This document shows, piece after piece, positions 60,131 through 64,000 of a stretch of 64,000 bases of DNA. The translations under genes were made by a program, and so were the position numbers. This stretch comes from Meconema thalassinum (Eukaryota > Arthropoda > Insecta > Orthoptera > Tettigoniidae). Where the stretch lies: NCBI GenBank assembly GCA_946902985.2, contig OX336388.2, positions 118,149,894 to 118,213,893 of the forward strand, in the 5' to 3' direction. The notes under the pieces were generated by a model that had not been told where the DNA came from, searched no databases, and was given only the letters and a program-made list of their open reading frames with translations. Within the stretch, counting starts at the first letter, position 1, and every line of letters begins with the position of its first letter.

Positions 60131-62644
60131 ATGGTGAAAAGTGTTGCTCAAATGTTGTTATTTTGCTCTTTTGATGTATGTCCCTACAGCAATCCATTTT
60201 TGAATAATATTGTAATGGCAGATGAAAGTTTGAGGTTGATGCTAGAGGAGATGTCTGCTAACTTGAAAGCAAGCATGACTAGTAGTATGAAGCAGATGCT
60301 GAATGAAAGCATGAAGGAGAATAATAGTAATTTGTCTGCTAATTTGAATGCAAGGATGGAGGAGAATGCTAGTAATTTGAATAGTAGTATGAAGGAGATG
60401 GAAGCTAGGAATAATAGTCGAATGGAGGAGAATATGAAGGTTCTTCATACTAGTGCTGCCAATTTGGAGGATAATATGTCGCGTTTACAGATTAATACCC
60501 TAGGAATTGAAAATACTGTAAGTGACATCCGCACAAATGTGTCTGATGTTAAAAATGATGTGTCTAAGGTACAGAAAGACCTTACAATGTTAAATTTAGA
60601 TGTAGCTAATGTCCGAGGGGATATTTCTTGTGCTAGAGCCGAAGTTGTTGTTGTCAAAAATGATGTAGCGACTGTCCAAGACAAGGTCGAGGAAGTCCAA
60701 AAAGAAATTCAAAAAGCTAGAACTGATGTATCCAATGTTCAGGTAGACATTAATAACATTCATGCGGATATAACTGAGGTGCAAAGTGACATAACTAAGA
60801 TTCAGGTAGAGGTCAACACAGTTTTCGTAGATATCACTAAAGTCCAAACTGATGTAAATAAAGTCAGGGAAGAAATCGAAAACTCAAAAACTCTTTGTAC
60901 GCGTAATATAACTGCATTAGCGACTAGACTAGTCAATGAATCGGTTAGAACAACAACGTCTTTAGCAGAGTTGAAGTATGATGTAGAGGTCATGAGAACC
61001 CAGGTATTAGACCACAATAGAGTATTAAAAGAGGATATCGAAGTAGACATAGCCGAAATGTTAACAGCAAACGTAGCGGTATGGAAAGACGAGTGGAATA
61101 AGTCAAGTGGGGAGCATGTAACCCAAATTCAGGAAAGGATTGAAAGAAAACTTGCCAGTACGCAGATAGAAATTAACAATGAAGTAGTACAGATTAGGAA
61201 AGATTTAAGCGTCAGGATAAATTCGCTATCCGAAAAACAAGTTGACGATAGAACACAACTAGATCAGGATATGCAAACTTTAAAATCTACATTAGAGGAA
61301 CAGATGCATAAAGTTGTCTCGGATGTAAATGAAACGACGAGTAAACTGAAAAATTTGAAGTTAGGAGAGGCTAGTTTAATGGAAAACTACAAAGAAGAGA
61401 TTATCAAGAAAGTCTTAACAGAAATCACCGACAAGGATACAGAAGGCTTAGCTTGCGAATTGAATAGGAATTATACTAGAAGACATAACCTAGAGCCAGA
61501 AGAGAGAGACGTGACTCCTGAAGAACGTGTATCCAGATTCAGAGAGGAGGATGACGAGAGGAATATGGAACCTGAGTGGAATTATCGAGATAGTGGGAAA
61601 AACTATCCGGATTCATATCCGAGGAACGTGACGGTCATTAGGAATTTCGAAGACAAACCACAAAAATTCAGTAACACTGATAGTTTGACACCTATAGAGT
61701 ATGTAAGGAATCTCAAAGATTATTTCATCGAAGCTCACATTCCCAGAGAGAGAGAGATGAAGATAGTAGAGAGATATCTGATAGGAGGACCCCTTGAATG
61801 GTTTCGCGCATTTAGATACACATTCAGTAACTTTGACGAGTTTGCAGAGGCATTAATCAAACGATTTTGGTCCATAGAAGCGCAGAATTCGTTAAGAGCG
61901 GAGGTGTATTCAAGAAAATACTCAGGTACTCTTCCAACGAGGTACGCTGATTTCTTTACGAGTCAGTTGTCCCGCTTGAGATTTTTGCAACCCCCATTGT
62001 CCACGGAGCAACTTATTGATGCGATTTCTCGTATGCTGCCAGTTGAGGTGAGGAGACTTATAATTTCGTCCAACATCAGGGATTTATCCAGCATGGATGA
62101 ATTACTAAGAAGGTTAGACTACACAAGTCCAATGCCTAACGTAGTCCAGAAAGGTCAAAGGCAGGAGTTTAAAGAAATCAATACGGTATATATGGACCAA
62201 GTCCAACAAACTGACAAGCCAGAGCAGGAGAAAACTGACAATGTAGGTCCTCACAGGAATAATCAGTTTAGAAATTACAGATCACAAGGTTACCGACCGT
62301 ATCAACAGAGAAGAGGTTGGAACTACAACCGAGGAAACTACAATGGAAGAGGCAGATATTACAACAATAATGGGTATAACCGTAACTATAATAGGAATAA
62401 CCAAAACCAAAATAGAAACCAGAATACTCAAGGTCAGGTTATGACACCCGATCAGTATCAGCAAAGAGAAAAGGAAAGCCAGCAATACTTAAAAGAATTA
62501 AGGGATAAAGAAGCTGACAATCAAAAGAAAAGGCAGGATGTTGTAATCGATCCTGGGCCTTCTACGAGCCAGCAGAATTTTGAGGTCGGTAACACAAAAA
62601 AAAAAAAAAAACGCCGATTTCTCAACGTCAGTGAGAACCTGTAA
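60131..62644 (+). CDS. Gag-type protein with a long coiled coil
   Basis: The open frame is 837 codons. The ATG at 60215 (MADESLRLMLEEM) is a better start than 60131, because the first 28 residues are hydrophobic and unlike the rest. Residues 40-120 are Asn/Met/Glu-rich and helical. Residues about 128-250 form regular heptads of the type xDIxxVQ, predicting a long parallel coiled coil that continues weakly to about 440. Residues about 505-680 look like a capsid region (PIEYVRNLKDYF, GGPLEWFRAFRYTF, FDEFAEALIKRFW, DELLRRLDY). Residues about 705-770 are Arg/Gly/Asn/Tyr-rich, probably binding RNA; no CCHC zinc knuckle is present. The frame passes through an A16 run and stops at 62642-62644, overlapping pol. 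Intact in this window. Confidence 0.8.
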   Translation: MVKSVAQMLLFCSFDVCPYSNPFLNNIVMADESLRLMLEEMSANLKASMTSSMKQMLNESMKENNSNLSANLNARMEENASNLNSSMKEMEARNNSRMEENMKVLHTSAANLEDNMSRLQINTLGIENTVSDIRTNVSDVKNDVSKVQKDLTMLNLDVANVRGDISCARAEVVVVKNDVATVQDKVEEVQKEIQKARTDVSNVQVDINNIHADITEVQSDITKIQVEVNTVFVDITKVQTDVNKVREEIENSKTLCTRNITALATRLVNESVRTTTSLAELKYDVEVMRTQVLDHNRVLKEDIEVDIAEMLTANVAVWKDEWNKSSGEHVTQIQERIERKLASTQIEINNEVVQIRKDLSVRINSLSEKQVDDRTQLDQDMQTLKSTLEEQMHKVVSDVNETTSKLKNLKLGEASLMENYKEEIIKKVLTEITDKDTEGLACELNRNYTRRHNLEPEERDVTPEERVSRFREEDDERNMEPEWNYRDSGKNYPDSYPRNVTVIRNFEDKPQKFSNTDSLTPIEYVRNLKDYFIEAHIPREREMKIVERYLIGGPLEWFRAFRYTFSNFDEFAEALIKRFWSIEAQNSLRAEVYSRKYSGTLPTRYADFFTSQLSRLRFLQPPLSTEQLIDAISRMLPVEVRRLIISSNIRDLSSMDELLRRLDYTSPMPNVVQKGQRQEFKEINTVYMDQVQQTDKPEQEKTDNVGPHRNNQFRNYRSQGYRPYQQRRGWNYNRGNYNGRGRYYNNNGYNRNYNRNNQNQNRNQNTQGQVMTPDQYQQREKESQQYLKELRDKEADNQKKRQDVVIDPGPSTSQQNFEVGNTKKKKKRRFLNVSENL
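62596..62611 (+). other. A16 run at the gag/pol frame change
   Basis: Sixteen consecutive A residues near the end of the gag frame. The pol frame is open through and after this run, offset by +1 (or -2) from gag. Polymerase or ribosome slippage on the run could join them, and one more A would turn the offset into the usual -1. It is a homopolymer, so the count itself may be misread. Confidence 0.6.
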
Positions 62645-64000
62645 ATACATTGCCACACCACACCTGATTACGATTAATGAGATATACGAAGTTACCGATG
62701 AAGATTTACTAGAAGAGAGGGGTATTGTTAAAGAGGAAAGACCATGTGCCTTACCTATTATTGCTGTACGGATAGATGGACAGCAGTACAAAGCCCTGAT
62801 GGATACTGGTGCTATTATTTCCATCATTTCAGAGGAATGTTATCAAAGTCTGCTAAGAGGAGAGAACGTGACAGTTCTACCTGTTTCTACCGTCAAAGTG
62901 AGAGGGATATTCCAAGATAAGGCGGTGAAATGCAAGATTCAAGTGTTATTGAACTTTGAGATCAATGGAAGGAATTATGAACAGATCTTCATTGTGGTGA
63001 GCAAGATCAATTTTGATATGGTGCTTGGAATCGATTTTATATCGAAGGTCGGAGCTATTATTGACATGAAGAACAGAAGTATTATTTTTAATGATGGGTA
63101 CATAATCACAGAAGAGATAGAAGAACAGGACGTGAAAAACAGTCTGGAAATAGACCTTAGGGAAGAAATTTTGAATACAATAATTAATGAAGTGGAAAAT
63201 TTAGAAGAAATACCCAGTAGAAAAACTGAAGGATTTGAAGAAATTCAGGGGGAATTTGAGGATCTGATAAAGGAATTCCAAGATATTTTCGATGAAAAGC
63301 CTGGATTGATTAAGGATTATAAATACAAGATAAGACTGACAGATGAAACCCCTTACCAGAAGAGAATATACCCCATTCCTGAGAAATACTATCAAGAAGT
63401 ACGAGGGTTAATCAGAAAAATGGAGGTAGACGGGATTATTAGAAAACAGGCGTCGTCTTATATAAACCCCATCACAGTAGTAAAGAAAAGTAATGGTCAG
63501 ATACGTCTTTGTCTCGATGCCAGGACCATCAACTTGAAGATTCTTCCAGAAAATGACAGACCACCCAAGATTAGAGATCTGCTTCGAAAATTCAAAGGAA
63601 GAGCATGTTTCAGCGTTCTTGACTTGACGTCTTCATTTTATCAAGTTCAACTAGAAGAGGATAGTATGCAGTACACTGGATTCCTATTTGACCAGACGTC
63701 ATGGGTCTTTGCCAGAATGCCTTTTGGAATGGTTAACAGTGGACCAGCACTTATTCGAGCACTTGATAGTAAGCTCACTGACGAAGTGAAAGAAAATGTA
63801 ATCTGCTACATTGACGATTTAATCGTATCTTCACCCAGCGCCGCAGAACATTTAGTGCACTTGAGAAAGTTGTTCGAGAACTTAAGGGAGGCCAATATTA
63901 AGGTGAACTTTGGAAAATGTCAATTCTTGAAGAAGGAGATAAATTATTTGGGGCATACTATTGATAAAGATGGATATCATCCAAACATAAAAAAAGTAGA
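62613..64000 (+). CDS. Pol, partial: aspartic protease and reverse transcriptase
   Basis: Open to the window edge in frame 0. A retropepsin-like protease has the catalytic ALMDTGAIIS at about 62796, and IDFISKVGAIIDM marks its C-terminal side. A linker rich in Glu and Ile follows, then the reverse transcriptase: YQKRIYPIPEKYYQEV, INPITVVKKSNGQIRLCLDA, FSVLDLTSSFYQVQL (in place of the usual LDLxxGYHQ), FARMPFGMVNSGPAL and the catalytic CYIDDLIVSS (YIDD). NYLGHTIDKDGY is near the end. RNase H and integrase should lie beyond the window. LDLTSSF is a form I recognise from Ty3/mdg4-like elements of insects. No internal stop. It is expressed only through a frame change after gag. Confidence 0.9.

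Larger units (their letters stand above)
55662..64000 (+). mobile_element. Ty3/mdg4-type LTR retrotransposon, 5' part (continues past window)
   Basis: A leader with promoter motifs, a primer-binding-site-like tggcgcagtc, a large gag-type frame and a pol-type frame (protease, then reverse transcriptase) follow in that order on the plus strand. The proposed left end is at 55662, where the foldback arm breaks and tg begins; 55662 is an inference because the 3' LTR lies outside. If right, the element inserted into the foldback arm and the rest of that arm should lie beyond the window. Confidence 0.8.

Overview
The window looks like accessory, repeat-dominated DNA from a large insect nuclear genome. 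Evidence for an insect is TTAGG-type (CCTAA) telomere-like tracts, tRNA-derived SINEs, a Tc1/mariner element, hAT, LINE, Penelope-like and Ty3/mdg4-like elements, and an intron-free copy of a soluble adenylyl cyclase gene. The SINE and tail types suggest a polyneopteran such as a stick insect or orthopteran, but the sequence alone does not settle this.

Layout: bases 1-26355 are one unbroken satellite of about 516 copies of a 51-bp monomer, arranged in higher-order units of about 5.8-7.1 kb. Because 51 is a multiple of 3, the minus strand carries long open frames (up to 806 codons) of a 17-residue repeat; these are read here as by-products of the repeat length. From 26356 the satellite gives way to nested transposons: a hAT element (26497-28654) with a perfect 8-bp target duplication and an apparent second hAT end inside it, holding a THAP-like fragment. 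Next come SINE and LINE pieces, including a LINE reverse transcriptase split by a 514-bp SINE with a 13-bp target duplication.

At 32486-37769 lies an almost intact, intron-free ADCY10-like (soluble adenylyl cyclase) copy with two single-base frameshifts and an A11 tract 55 bp after its stop, which suggests a retrocopy. From 37.8 to 49.2 kb there are diverged interspersed repeats, an apparently complete Tc1 element with perfect 36-bp terminal repeats and an intact transposase, a decayed copy of a multi-copy gene of unknown function, and CCTAA tracts.

Bases 49176-55661 form a foldback-like structure with arms of about 1.5 kb. A 5'-truncated Penelope-like element with a hammerhead-like motif sits inside its right half. 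From 55662 to the window end is the 5' part of a Ty3/mdg4-type LTR retrotransposon with an unusually long coiled-coil Gag, an A16 run at the gag/pol frame change, and a partial pol reaching the reverse transcriptase.

Apart from the adenylyl cyclase copy, no host gene was recognised. The genes present mostly serve mobile elements and do not form a shared pathway.
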